Shown one piece after another: positions 17,094 through 25,242 of a DNA stretch of 64,000 nt (the stretch's first letter is position 1; the number at the start of each line of letters is the position of its first letter). The notes below the pieces were generated by a model. It was not told where the DNA came from, did not search any database, and saw nothing but the letters and a program-made list of their open reading frames with translations. The stretch covers positions 1-64,000 of the forward strand of contig NZ_PVNL01000097.1 of assembly GCF_002994635.1 (NCBI RefSeq). The letters are read 5' to 3'. A program made the translations under genes and the position numbers. This DNA comes from Enhygromyxa salina. Its GTDB lineage: Bacteria; Myxococcota_A; Polyangia; Nannocystales; Nannocystaceae.

Positions 17094-17929
17094 CAGTCTT
17101 CGAGTGTTCGGCCAGCTTGGCGGAAGAACAGAGCATAGCGGAGCCTCCGCTCGTTTTGACCCCCGCCCGTCGAGATACGTCCCTCGTTGTCATCGATCAG
17201 CTCGAAGCCGTGGTCTTCGATGAGACAGTCTCGAAAGCGCGGTAGTTGGTGGTTGACTTCGAGGCGAACAGAGTTTGTGTAGAGCACCGCCACGTCACCG
17301 CGGCCGATCTTCCTGACCTGCTCCATCGCACCGTTGACGAGCGCCCGTGCGTCGACGGTGGGGCTCGCAAGCAGGTAGCTGGCGATGATGATGACGGGCC
17401 GCCATGAGATGGGCTCGCGCCAATTGAGCTCGCCCGTGTCGCGGAGCCAAAAGCGCTCCACTGAAGTCATCCAGCCCAGCGTCTGGGCTGCCTGCATCAA
17501 GCGTTCCCCGAGCTCGGCCATGGAGGCGGCGCGATCAACCCCTACGTAGGTGAATTGAGCGTCGCGTCCCAGCGCGTTGGCGAGCGCGAGCCCGCCCGTG
17601 CCGGGCCCGCAACCGAGGTCGAGCACGACCGGATCCCAGATCTCCGCGCGATCCGTGAGCATGTCGAAGGCCGCGGTGAGTTCTTGCAGGTGCCCCTTGA
17701 GGATGAGGAGACCGTAGAGCAACGCTCGGTCAGCGCCGCTCAGCTTCCCACGCGGACCATGCCACGCTTCGTCGAACTCGGCCTGTCCGCCTCCGAGTAC
17801 GTCGTTGAAGACGATTCTCGTGGGGACACCGAGCGGATCCTCGTAGGGATCGAGCGTCCGAGGATCATCGCGGATCGGTGCGACGATGAGCTCGCGTCGA
17901 ATCGTGTCGATCCAGCTAGGTAGGCCCAT
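17093..17929 (-). CDS. Class I SAM-dependent methyltransferase
   Basis: A 278-residue methyltransferase. Motif I is VVLDLGCGPGTGGLALANALG, followed by the acidic loop FTYVGVDRAASM, and a post-I strand WRPVIIIASYLLASPT. A region of about 110 residues precedes the Rossmann fold. The pattern recalls Rsm22-like and other rRNA/protein methyltransferases, but the target is unclear. The ATG at 17929 has a GAGGAG ribosome site 4 nt upstream; the in-frame start at 17983 has none, which decides the start. It is first in the operon with the helicase and the AlkB-domain protein. Confidence 0.83.
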   Translation of the reverse strand: MGLPSWIDTIRRELIVAPIRDDPRTLDPYEDPLGVPTRIVFNDVLGGGQAEFDEAWHGPRGKLSGADRALLYGLLILKGHLQELTAAFDMLTDRAEIWDPVVLDLGCGPGTGGLALANALGRDAQFTYVGVDRAASMAELGERLMQAAQTLGWMTSVERFWLRDTGELNWREPISWRPVIIIASYLLASPTVDARALVNGAMEQVRKIGRGDVAVLYTNSVRLEVNHQLPRFRDCLIEDHGFELIDDNEGRISTGGGQNERRLRYALFFRQAGRTLED

Positions 17930-18066
17930 GGGTCTCCTCGACCACGGTGATCGGATGAACCCGGCTGACAGAGGGTCGCACAACGTGATCGTCGAGCGCC
18001 AAGCAAGAGTAGCGGAGACCGGTCAACACACCGGAGCATAGACGATACCCGTCCCCAATGTCGCGC

Positions 18067-18654
18067 TCAGCGTCGGATCGGATCCAACCACCAAAGATAT
18101 TGATTCGCCCGAGTCGACAGCCCGTCGGCGACCCGCTCGCGCCTGCGGATCGCAAACACCCCCGCGACCAGCTGCTCGACCAACACGGGCGGCATGTCGA
18201 ACGGCGGCCCGCCTTCGTCCCCATGATTCCACAGCAGCGCGATCATGCTGCCCGAGGGTCGCAGGATCGTCGCCATCGCCTCGAGGTAAGCCCGGCGATC
18301 ATCGGGCGGCAGCGCGCACAGGCAGGTCTGCTCCCAGACCAGATCGATCACGCCTCGCAGCTGCTCGGGCGGCGCGGTCACGTCGGCCTCGAGCACCTCG
18401 ACGCTGACGCCGAGCTCGCTGGCGCGGGCGCGCATGGACTCGACGGCGAGCGGGGCGAAGTCGAGGGCGACGACCTCGTGACCGGCGCGGGCCCACGCGA
18501 ACGCGTCGTGGCCAACCCCGGCGCCTGGGATCAGGACGCGGTGACGCTCGCGCTGGATCGCGATCAGCTGCTCGAGCACCGCGGGGACGCGCTCGAGCGT
18601 CCACCTGTCGCTGCCTTCGGCGTACCTCTGGTTCCACGAGCTCGACTCGAACAT
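18067..18654 (-). CDS. Thiopurine S-methyltransferase (TPMT) family protein
   Basis: A 195-residue SAM methyltransferase of the TPMT family: WNQRYAEGSDRWTLERVP at the N-terminus, RVLIPGAGVGHDAFAWARAGHEVVALDFAP as motif I and its acidic loop, then IDLVWEQTCLCALPPDDRRAYL and GSMIALLWNHG. Bacterial members methylate thiols, tellurite, selenium compounds or other soft nucleophiles. It is a single gene divergent from the permease gene at 18744. Confidence 0.88.
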   Translation of the reverse strand: MFESSSWNQRYAEGSDRWTLERVPAVLEQLIAIQRERHRVLIPGAGVGHDAFAWARAGHEVVALDFAPLAVESMRARASELGVSVEVLEADVTAPPEQLRGVIDLVWEQTCLCALPPDDRRAYLEAMATILRPSGSMIALLWNHGDEGGPPFDMPPVLVEQLVAGVFAIRRRERVADGLSTRANQYLWWLDPIRR

Positions 18655-18743
18655 GGCCAGATCGTCCTACCTCCGGCCCTCCCGTCGCGCCAATCGGCCG
18701 AACAGACAGGCGCGGCGATCTGGGCTAGCGTCCCGGCCCTCAC

Positions 18744-20138
18744 ATGTCCGCGGACCCGACTGATTCGCGCGAGAGGCGCAAGCTCACGCAGCTCCCCGCG
18801 ATCGCGCTGGTGGTCGGTTCGATGCTCGGCATCGGCATCTTCATCATGCCGCCGCAGGTGGCGGCGAACGTGGCGGGGCCGTGGTCCTTCCTGGCGATGT
18901 GGATCGTCGGCGGGCTCGCGGCGCTGTTCGGGGCGCTGTGTCTGGCCGAGCTCGGCGCGATGCGACCCCGGTCGGGCGGCGACTACGAGTTCCTGCACGT
19001 CGGCTGGGGCTCGGGGATCGCGTTCGCGGCCGGGTGGCTGCAGCTGCTGGTGATCTTTCCGGGCTCGCTGGCGAGCGTGGCCGTGGCAACCGCGAAGTTT
19101 CAGTTCCCGGTGTTGCTGGGCGGCTGGGCCGGGGGCGACGTGGCGCTGCTGGGTCTGACGATCCCGGCGCCGCGGCTGACGGCGGCGGCGCTGGTGTTGG
19201 TGCTGACGCTGATCAATCACTACGGGGTCCGCATCGCGGGCTGGCTGCAGGTCCTGGTCACGGTCGTGCCGATCCTGGTGCTGTTGATCGTGTCGGTCTA
19301 CGTGCTGGGCGACAGCAGCGGCGGCGAGGCGCTGCGCGAGGGGACCACGGCGACGCCCAAGGGGGCGAGCGGCGGCGGTCTGTCGGCCCTGGGCCACGCC
19401 TATCTCAAGGTCTACTTCGCGTACTCGGGCTGGAACGCGGCGCTGTACGTGGCCGGCGAGATCGACCGCCCAGGCCGCAACATTCCGCGCGCGTTGGTCG
19501 GGGGCACAGGGCTCGTGACCGCGCTCTATGTGCTGCTGTGCCTGGGGTTCTTGTCGGTGTTTGGGTTCGCGGGGCTGCCGGGCGTGGGCGAGGCCGGAAC
19601 CGCCGCGGCCGTGCAGCTGTTTGGTCCCGCGGCGGTCACCGGGATGGCCGTGTTGATCCTGCTGGCGATGATCGGCTCGCTCAACGGCACCGTGCTGATC
19701 GGCTCGCGCATCGCGTTTGCGATGGCCCGGCGGGGGGACTGCGTGGAGGCAGCGGCGCACCTGCACCCGCGCCACGGGACCCCGCACGTCGCGCTGTGGC
19801 TGCAGGCTGCGATCGCGGTGGTGCTGATCTTCAGCCCCTTCAACCTCGACCAGATGATCAACTACACGTCCAGCGCGATGCTGATCACGGGCACGCTGAC
19901 GGTGCTGAGCGTGGTCGTGCTGCGGCGCAAGATGCCGGACGCGCCGCGGCCCTACAAGACCACCTTGTACCCGCTGCCCGCGATCGGCTACGCGCTGTCG
20001 AGCTTGATCGTGTTGGTGCTGGTCGTGCTCGACCGGGATCCTTCGGTGCTGGTCGCCGTCGCATGGTTCGCGGCGGCGCTGGTGTTCTGGCGGCTGTTCG
20101 TCAAGCACCGCGAGCACCCGCCGCGCGATCCCGGCTGA
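18744..20138 (+). CDS. APC-family amino acid permease
   Basis: A 464-residue membrane protein with about 12 transmembrane helices and the APC start: KLTQLPAIALVVGSMLGIGIFIMPP, where GSMLGIGIF is the substrate-carboxylate loop of TM1. TM6 has the KVYFAYSGWNAALYVAGEI signature of LAT-type exchangers, and RIAFAMARRGDCVEAAAHLHPRHGTPHVAL is typical of the TM8-9 loop. It should carry amino acids or polyamines across the inner membrane. A TAGCGT box is 12 nt before the start. It stands alone. Confidence 0.92.
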   Translation: MSADPTDSRERRKLTQLPAIALVVGSMLGIGIFIMPPQVAANVAGPWSFLAMWIVGGLAALFGALCLAELGAMRPRSGGDYEFLHVGWGSGIAFAAGWLQLLVIFPGSLASVAVATAKFQFPVLLGGWAGGDVALLGLTIPAPRLTAAALVLVLTLINHYGVRIAGWLQVLVTVVPILVLLIVSVYVLGDSSGGEALREGTTATPKGASGGGLSALGHAYLKVYFAYSGWNAALYVAGEIDRPGRNIPRALVGGTGLVTALYVLLCLGFLSVFGFAGLPGVGEAGTAAAVQLFGPAAVTGMAVLILLAMIGSLNGTVLIGSRIAFAMARRGDCVEAAAHLHPRHGTPHVALWLQAAIAVVLIFSPFNLDQMINYTSSAMLITGTLTVLSVVVLRRKMPDAPRPYKTTLYPLPAIGYALSSLIVLVLVVLDRDPSVLVAVAWFAAALVFWRLFVKHREHPPRDPG

Positions 20139-20326
20139 CACGTGGTGGCATGATTCGCAATTGACTCTGCGTGTCATTGCGAATGGGCCATTAAAGTGAA
20201 ATCGGCACAGGGGCGCTCACCGACTCCCATCATGGCGCTTCGTGACACCATTGGCAGTAAGTACAAACGTCGTGGGTATCACGAATTATATTGCGATCAA
20301 TGAACTCAGCGACGAGAGTGCCGCGC

Positions 20327-21922
20327 ATGGGCTCTATCGGACGACGAAAATTCATGTTGACCGGTGGCTCGGCCGCCGTCGCGTTCGCGCTCGCCAGTCT
20401 TGGCCAGCGCCGCGAGGTCGCCGCGCTCGGGCAATTGGGCGATCTGATCCCGGATCCCGACGACATCCTGGATCTGCCAGAGGGCTTCACATACGAGATC
20501 CTCGAGGCCAAGGGTGACGACATGGACGACGGCTATCGGGTCCCGGGCCGGCCCAGCGGCATGGTCTGCGTCGCGTATTCGAGCGACACGCTCGTGCTCA
20601 TGCGCAATCACGAGGTCGAGCTGGGGGACGAGGGCAACGGGCCGTACGTGGGTGATCAAGACCCGGCCGCGCAAGCCTATGACGCGGCGGGCATGGGCGG
20701 AGTGACCCGGGTCGTGGTCGACGCAGGCAGCCTCACGCGGATCTCCAGCAACCTCATGCTGGTCGGCACCGCTCGCAACGCTGGCGGCGGCGCGAGCCCG
20801 TGGGGGTGGTTGTCGTGCGAGGCGGAAGTCGACATCGTCGACGGGGTCCGGCACGGCTACGTGTTCCTGTGCCCGCTCGACGCCCACAAAGTGCAGACAC
20901 CAAAGCGCTTGGACGGGTGCGGCCGCTTTCGGCACGCCGCGGCCTGCGTCGACCCCTCGAACAACTATGTGTACCTGACCGAAGATCGCAACGACTCGTG
21001 CCTGTATCGGTTCGTGCCCGACGACATGGGGGATCCCTCGGTCGGGAGCCTGCAGGCGCTGGCGGTCGTCAACGTCGACCAGTACGACACCGAAGCCATG
21101 AGTGAGGACCAAGTCCTCGTGGTCGAGTGGGTGCCGATCGACGATCCGGATCCCGACACCGACACCGTCCGCGACCAAGCCCACAGCAAGGGCGCGGCGA
21201 GGATCGTGCGTGGCGAGGGGATATGGTTTGACGAGGGGCAGATCTACTTCTGCGCGCGCCGGGGTGGGCCGATCGGCGCCGGTCAGATCTTTCGCTTGAT
21301 CGACGGTGAGACCGCGACCCTGGAGCTGATCGTGGCCTCGGTAGACATGAGCGTGCTCGACAGTCCCGCCACGCTCACGGTCGCGCCCTGGGGCGATCTG
21401 TTCATCGGCGAGGCCGGCGACGGCGACCAGTACATCCGCTGGATCGACGAGCTCGGACAGGTCCGCGACTTCGCTCGCAACGCCAAGAGCAGCAGTGAAT
21501 TGTCGGGGGTCTGTCTGTCACCCGACGGCAAGGCGCTGTTCGTCAACATGAAGATCGACGGCCTCACGCTGGTGATCACCGGTCCATTTCCAATGGTCGT
21601 TCCCGAGCCGGGCGACGGCGACGGCGACGGCGATGGCGACGGAGACGGAGACGAGGGCGACGGTGAGGGCGGCGGCGAAGGGCACGGCGACGGCGACGGA
21701 GACGAGGGGGACGACGCGGGCGACGGCGGCAACCACGAGAGCGGTGACGGTGGCGACGAGGTCGGCGATGACGGCGGACCTGCGATCGACTACGACAGCG
21801 TGAGGCTGACCTATCTCGACGACTGCGCGTGCTCGACCCAGGGCGCGAGCGAGCCAGCGCTGGCGGCCGCGGCGACGGTCGCGGCCGCAGCGGCGCTCCG
21901 CAGCCACCTCGTCGGGGACTGA
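20327..21922 (+). CDS. PhoX-like (DUF839) Tat-exported protein with Gly-Asp linker and Cys tail
   Basis: A 531-residue secreted protein. It starts with a twin-arginine signal (GRRKFMLTGGSAAVAFALASL) and continues with a PhoX/DUF839 beta-propeller-like region: LPEGFTYEIL, RPSGMVCVAYSS, LMRNHEVE, SPWGWLSCEAEVD, HAACVDPSNNYVYLTEDRNDSCLYRF and GVCLSPDGKALFVN. Calcium-dependent phosphatases of this family liberate phosphate; activity here is not proven. Near residues 420-480 a Gly/Asp repeat leads to a Cys-x-Cys segment (DDCACS) and a hydrophobic alanine-rich end, resembling a MYXO-CTERM-type sorting signal. ATG 20327 has a GAGAG site; TTG 20291 and ATG 20300 are alternatives. Confidence 0.85.
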   Translation: MGSIGRRKFMLTGGSAAVAFALASLGQRREVAALGQLGDLIPDPDDILDLPEGFTYEILEAKGDDMDDGYRVPGRPSGMVCVAYSSDTLVLMRNHEVELGDEGNGPYVGDQDPAAQAYDAAGMGGVTRVVVDAGSLTRISSNLMLVGTARNAGGGASPWGWLSCEAEVDIVDGVRHGYVFLCPLDAHKVQTPKRLDGCGRFRHAAACVDPSNNYVYLTEDRNDSCLYRFVPDDMGDPSVGSLQALAVVNVDQYDTEAMSEDQVLVVEWVPIDDPDPDTDTVRDQAHSKGAARIVRGEGIWFDEGQIYFCARRGGPIGAGQIFRLIDGETATLELIVASVDMSVLDSPATLTVAPWGDLFIGEAGDGDQYIRWIDELGQVRDFARNAKSSSELSGVCLSPDGKALFVNMKIDGLTLVITGPFPMVVPEPGDGDGDGDGDGDGDEGDGEGGGEGHGDGDGDEGDDAGDGGNHESGDGGDEVGDDGGPAIDYDSVRLTYLDDCACSTQGASEPALAAAATVAAAAALRSHLVGD

Positions 21923-21950
21923 GCGGCGGCTGTGGGCGCGAGCCCGCGGA

Positions 21951-22898
21951 TCACTCTTCGATCGTGATCTCGACGCGCCGAACCGCCCAGGCGTGCTCGT
22001 TGGCGGGTTGATCGGCTGGGGCGGTCACTTCTGCGGCCGTGGCCGGCAGGGCGTCGGGGCGTCCAACGGCGAGCGCGATCGCATAGCGACCAGGCGCGAG
22101 GCCGAGCTGCCCGATCGTCCCGGAGACCCGAACCACCCCGCTCTCGGCGATCTGCGTCAGAGCGTCGAGTTGCAAGGGCTGGCCCACGTCGCCCCCGTTC
22201 ACGAACGCGAACCCGCGCACCGCGACCTCGCCGCTTGCGTCGACGGACGGCCGCAGGATCCAATCGAAGGGCGTGTGGAGTCGATAGCGGTGCTCGCTGG
22301 CAGGACTGGGATCTCCCGTGTCCCCGCGCAGCTGCGTGAGGCCACCGTCGGTCTCGAGCGTGTAGCTGGGCAGCGCGTCGCGCTGGGCGAGCTTGGGTCC
22401 GTCATCGCCGCCGCCGCCGTCGAGCGAACCCTGGCCCGGAACCACCCACCACAGCAGGACGGCCGCGGCCGCGGCCACGATCAGGGCGACCGGGAGCCAC
22501 CGGGACGTGCGTGAGTCGGAGTCGGAGTCGGGCGCGCTGGGCTCGGGCGCGGGCGCTGGCTTCACGAGCGGAATGACGTTGCTGGGCTCGCCCTCATCCT
22601 CGCCCTCATCCTCATTGGGATCCGCGGCGTGGCCGTCGAGCCCGGCCATGAGCGCACCGACCAGCGCGGAGGTCTCGTCGGCATCGAACGGCCGGAAGTA
22701 CTCGGCGGCTCGCCCAGGGTGATCGTCCCCGGCAGCCTCGCGGCGGGCGATCGCGGCATCGACGCTGAGCTTCCCGCTCGCGACTGCCTCCCACTCGGGG
22801 GCCCGCGCGGCGACCCGCGCCTGCTCGCGCTCGCGCAGGTACTCGCCGAGCGCGGTCGGCAGCTCGTCATCGAGCTCGTTCGGGGGCGCTTCGCTCAT
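21951..22898 (-). CDS. Single-pass membrane protein, putative anti-sigma/regulator partner
   Basis: A 315-residue protein. Residues 1-110 are soluble and acidic (repeated Glu-Asp-Glu-Gly near 95-105); a membrane helix WLPVALIVAAAAAVLLWWVV lies near 145; the rest (170-315) is a beta-rich outside domain ending AVRRVEITIEE. It lies 241 bp downstream of the sigma factor on the same strand, with hairpin repeats between. Such cytoplasm-helix-outside proteins paired with ECF sigma factors are often anti-sigma factors, but there is no zinc-binding (ZAS) motif, so the role is inferred from place. Confidence 0.6.
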   Translation of the reverse strand: MSEAPPNELDDELPTALGEYLREREQARVAARAPEWEAVASGKLSVDAAIARREAAGDDHPGRAAEYFRPFDADETSALVGALMAGLDGHAADPNEDEGEDEGEPSNVIPLVKPAPAPEPSAPDSDSDSRTSRWLPVALIVAAAAAVLLWWVVPGQGSLDGGGGDDGPKLAQRDALPSYTLETDGGLTQLRGDTGDPSPASEHRYRLHTPFDWILRPSVDASGEVAVRGFAFVNGGDVGQPLQLDALTQIAESGVVRVSGTIGQLGLAPGRYAIALAVGRPDALPATAAEVTAPADQPANEHAWAVRRVEITIEE

Positions 22899-22959
22899 GA
22901 CGACACCACTTTAACCCTTGTGTCCGAGACCCGCAGATCCAACGCCATCAATGGCGCGT

Positions 22960-23106
22960 GCAAGCGGGCCAGAAGCCGGACCCGAGCTGAAAACAGCTCG
23001 CTGCCCACGGTGAACCAGTCTACGAATGGCGCCCGCAAGCGGGCGAGGAGCCTCGCCCGAGCTGATAACAGCTCCTGCAAGCGGGTCAGAAGCCTGACCC
23101 GCGCTG
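22960..23106. repeat. Cluster of alternating hairpin repeats (copy 2, inverted)
   Basis: Three units at 22960-22989, 23035-23064 and 23077-23106 are the reverse complement of those at 1155-1303. The middle unit has GGGCGAG-GAGC-CTCGCCC in place of GGGTCAG-AAGC-CTGACCC: both arms changed so that pairing is kept. GAGCTG-AAAA-CAGCTC and GAGCTG-ATAA-CAGCTC stems lie between. The cluster fills the gap between the sigma-factor gene and its neighbour. Confidence 0.78.
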
Positions 23107-23139
23107 AAAACAGCTCGCTGCCCACGGTGAACCAGTGCA

Positions 23140-23751
23140 TTACGCTCGGGCCTCCGCTGGCTCGGCGAGGGTTGCGACGCGCTTTCGGAACCGGGACCGC
23201 CACGCGTAGACGGCGTCACGGGTCATGTCGGCGGACGCCATGACCTCCTCGACGCTGCACTCCTCGACGTAGAGCATGCGGAACAGCAGCCTGCCGCGCT
23301 CGTCGAGGTGCTCGTCGAGCCGCGCGAGCAGGCGCTCGAGCTGTTCGGCGGACTCGACCCGCCGGTCGGTCGCGGGGTCGCCGAGGCCAAATCCGCGCTC
23401 GCCCTCGAGCTCGTCGCTGGCCACCGGCTTGTCGGCCCACGGACTTCGGCGCCCGCTCGCGAGGATCGCCGCGACCTGGCGCCGGGCGACCAGGCGCACG
23501 AAGCTGTCGAGCGAGCGCCCGCGCTCGGGATCCCAGCTGCGCAAGACCTTGCCCTGCTTGGCCAGCAGCTGGACGAACACATCCTGGACGAAGTCGCGGA
23601 CGTCTTGGCGAGGATCACGACTCTCGATCCTGGCGCCGGGCACCAGCGCATACCCGACCTCGGCCTGGACCACGGGCAGCAAGCGCTCGACCAAGCGCTG
23701 CATGGCTTGGCGATCGCCGTCGAGCGCTCGCGCGACCTGTGTCGGGTCCAA
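23140..23751 (-). CDS. ECF-type RNA polymerase sigma factor
   Basis: About 203 residues of a sigma-70 family protein. Region 2 is ARALDGDRQAMQRLVERLLPVV followed by DVRDFVQDVFVQLL and SFVRLVARRQVAAIL; region 4 is LFRMLYVEECSVEEVMASADMTRDAVYAWRSRFRKRV. The start is uncertain. The open frame reaches an ATG at 23910, but the extra residues look non-coding; a TTG at 23751 preceded by a GGAG stretch gives a normal N-terminus. It is followed by the membrane protein at 21951-22898, its possible regulator. Confidence 0.82.
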   Translation of the reverse strand: MDPTQVARALDGDRQAMQRLVERLLPVVQAEVGYALVPGARIESRDPRQDVRDFVQDVFVQLLAKQGKVLRSWDPERGRSLDSFVRLVARRQVAAILASGRRSPWADKPVASDELEGERGFGLGDPATDRRVESAEQLERLLARLDEHLDERGRLLFRMLYVEECSVEEVMASADMTRDAVYAWRSRFRKRVATLAEPAEARA

Positions 23752-23961
23752 TGTCTGGTCCGCTCCCTCGCAGCCCGCCCGGACCGAGTGACTCGGCTCG
23801 CGTCGCGCTGGTGGCTGGAAGCATAGGATGTTTTGCGCCGCCCTCCGAGCGGCCGGGGTCGCGGAGTGCCTGTGAGCATTGGCTCGCGAAGATTTCCACG
23901 CCGCCTGCATGTGGATCCCCCCTTGGGAGCGGGGCCGCGCGACCTGACGCGCGGGCGCGAA

Positions 23962-25194
23962 TTACTCGGCGTACATGGTGATGTCGGTCGCGGCCGCGAA
24001 GCACATGCGCTTGCACTCGTCCCAGTCCGGGTGGCGGATCATCAGATAGCCGTCGCTGACCAGAGTGGCCTTCCAGTCACGCCGCGCCGTGCCAGGGCGC
24101 AGCAGCTCGTCCTCGATCACGAAGCCCCGGTGCTGGCGCTTGAAGGTCTCGAGCCCGTCGATCCGGGTGATGCGCCCCCGACCCTTGGCGCGCTTGAACA
24201 CGATCCCAGTGTTGTACTTGCGCGCGGTCGGGGCCTCGAAGGCCTTCCAGCAGCTGGCCCGGGCCCACTCGCGAAACAGGTCGACGTCGCCGGTGTAGTT
24301 CATCTGGTCGACCAGCCGCGCGCCGCCGGGCCGGCAGCCGATCTCGCCGAACACCGCCTCGCCCTTGGGCGTGTAGAACCACTCCATGTGGGTGAAGCCG
24401 TCGCCCATGCCGAGCGCCTTCAACACCTGGCGACCGAGCGCGACGCCGTTTTGGATCTTGGCCTGGTGCATGTCCCGGACCGTGATGATCACCGGGCTGA
24501 TCCACTCGTGGCTGCGGGCCTCGAGCGGCTTGGGTAGGTACTGGGCGACGTTCTCGTAGACTGGCTGGCCGTCGACGCAGATCGTGTCGTAGGTGAACTC
24601 TTCGCCCTCGATGTACTCCTCGACGCTGAGGTCCTGGACGTGGCGGGTGGCCTCGATCGCGGCGTCGAGCTGGGCTTGGTCGCGGCAGCTGTAGGTGTCG
24701 GCGCTGCCAGCCCCGGCGATCGGCTTGATGATCAGCGGCAGGCCGATCCGACTGGCGGCCGCGCGGACGCTGTCGGTGTCAGCCGCCGACTGCCGGACGA
24801 CTCGCTCGGACTTGGGCACCCGCACGCCCGCGGCCGCGACCCGCTCTTTCATGAGCTGCTTGTCGCGGAACCCCGTGACCGCGTCGACGCTCATGCCCGG
24901 CACGCCCCAGCGCTCGCGCAGGCGGGCGGCGAGCAGCACGGTCGGCTCCCAGTTGGTCAGCACCCGATCGATCTGGCGGCCGCGCAGCCACGCGCTGGCC
25001 CGCTCGATCACCGCGTCCTCGTCGAGGATCCGGGGGACCTCCAGGTAGTCCTCGAGGTGCGGCCTGACCGACGCGGGCAGGGCCCGACGCGGGCTGTCGC
25101 CGACCCCATAGACCTTGGCGCCGACTTCAGCGAGCCCGCGGGTGAACTGCAGCATCTCTTGGGGATAGGTCGGGCCGAGAAAGAGCACGCGCAT
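23962..25194 (-). CDS. ATP-grasp carboxylate-amine ligase
   Basis: A 410-residue ATP-grasp enzyme. The N-terminal Rossmann-like part is MRVLFLGPTYPQEML; the ATP-grasp core has GLPLIIKPIAGAGSADTY (ATP-binding lysine and glycine loop), VEEYIEGEEFTYD (hinge), FTHMEWFYTPKGEAVFGEIGCRPGG (metal-binding Glu and Arg). Such ligases couple ATP to formation of an amide or peptide bond through an acyl phosphate. It is divergent from another ATP-grasp gene 48 bp away, and both carry the GFTHMEWF segment, so they may act together. A TAGCGT box 7 nt before the ATG indicates a leaderless start. Confidence 0.88.
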   Translation of the reverse strand: MRVLFLGPTYPQEMLQFTRGLAEVGAKVYGVGDSPRRALPASVRPHLEDYLEVPRILDEDAVIERASAWLRGRQIDRVLTNWEPTVLLAARLRERWGVPGMSVDAVTGFRDKQLMKERVAAAGVRVPKSERVVRQSAADTDSVRAAASRIGLPLIIKPIAGAGSADTYSCRDQAQLDAAIEATRHVQDLSVEEYIEGEEFTYDTICVDGQPVYENVAQYLPKPLEARSHEWISPVIITVRDMHQAKIQNGVALGRQVLKALGMGDGFTHMEWFYTPKGEAVFGEIGCRPGGARLVDQMNYTGDVDLFREWARASCWKAFEAPTARKYNTGIVFKRAKGRGRITRIDGLETFKRQHRGFVIEDELLRPGTARRDWKATLVSDGYLMIRHPDWDECKRMCFAAATDITMYAE

Positions 25195-25242
25195 GCACGC
25201 GACGCTACCGGGACGGCCCGCGGCGCGATAGCTTTCTCGCGC

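Noticed and set aside
18564..20177. Long minus-strand frame opposite the permease
   Set aside because: His/Gln/Arg-rich translation with no motifs; the plus-strand permease is unmistakable.
21610..21720. GC-rich microsatellite
   Set aside because: It encodes the Gly-Asp linker of the PhoX-like protein; a similar linker is at about 39780-39830.
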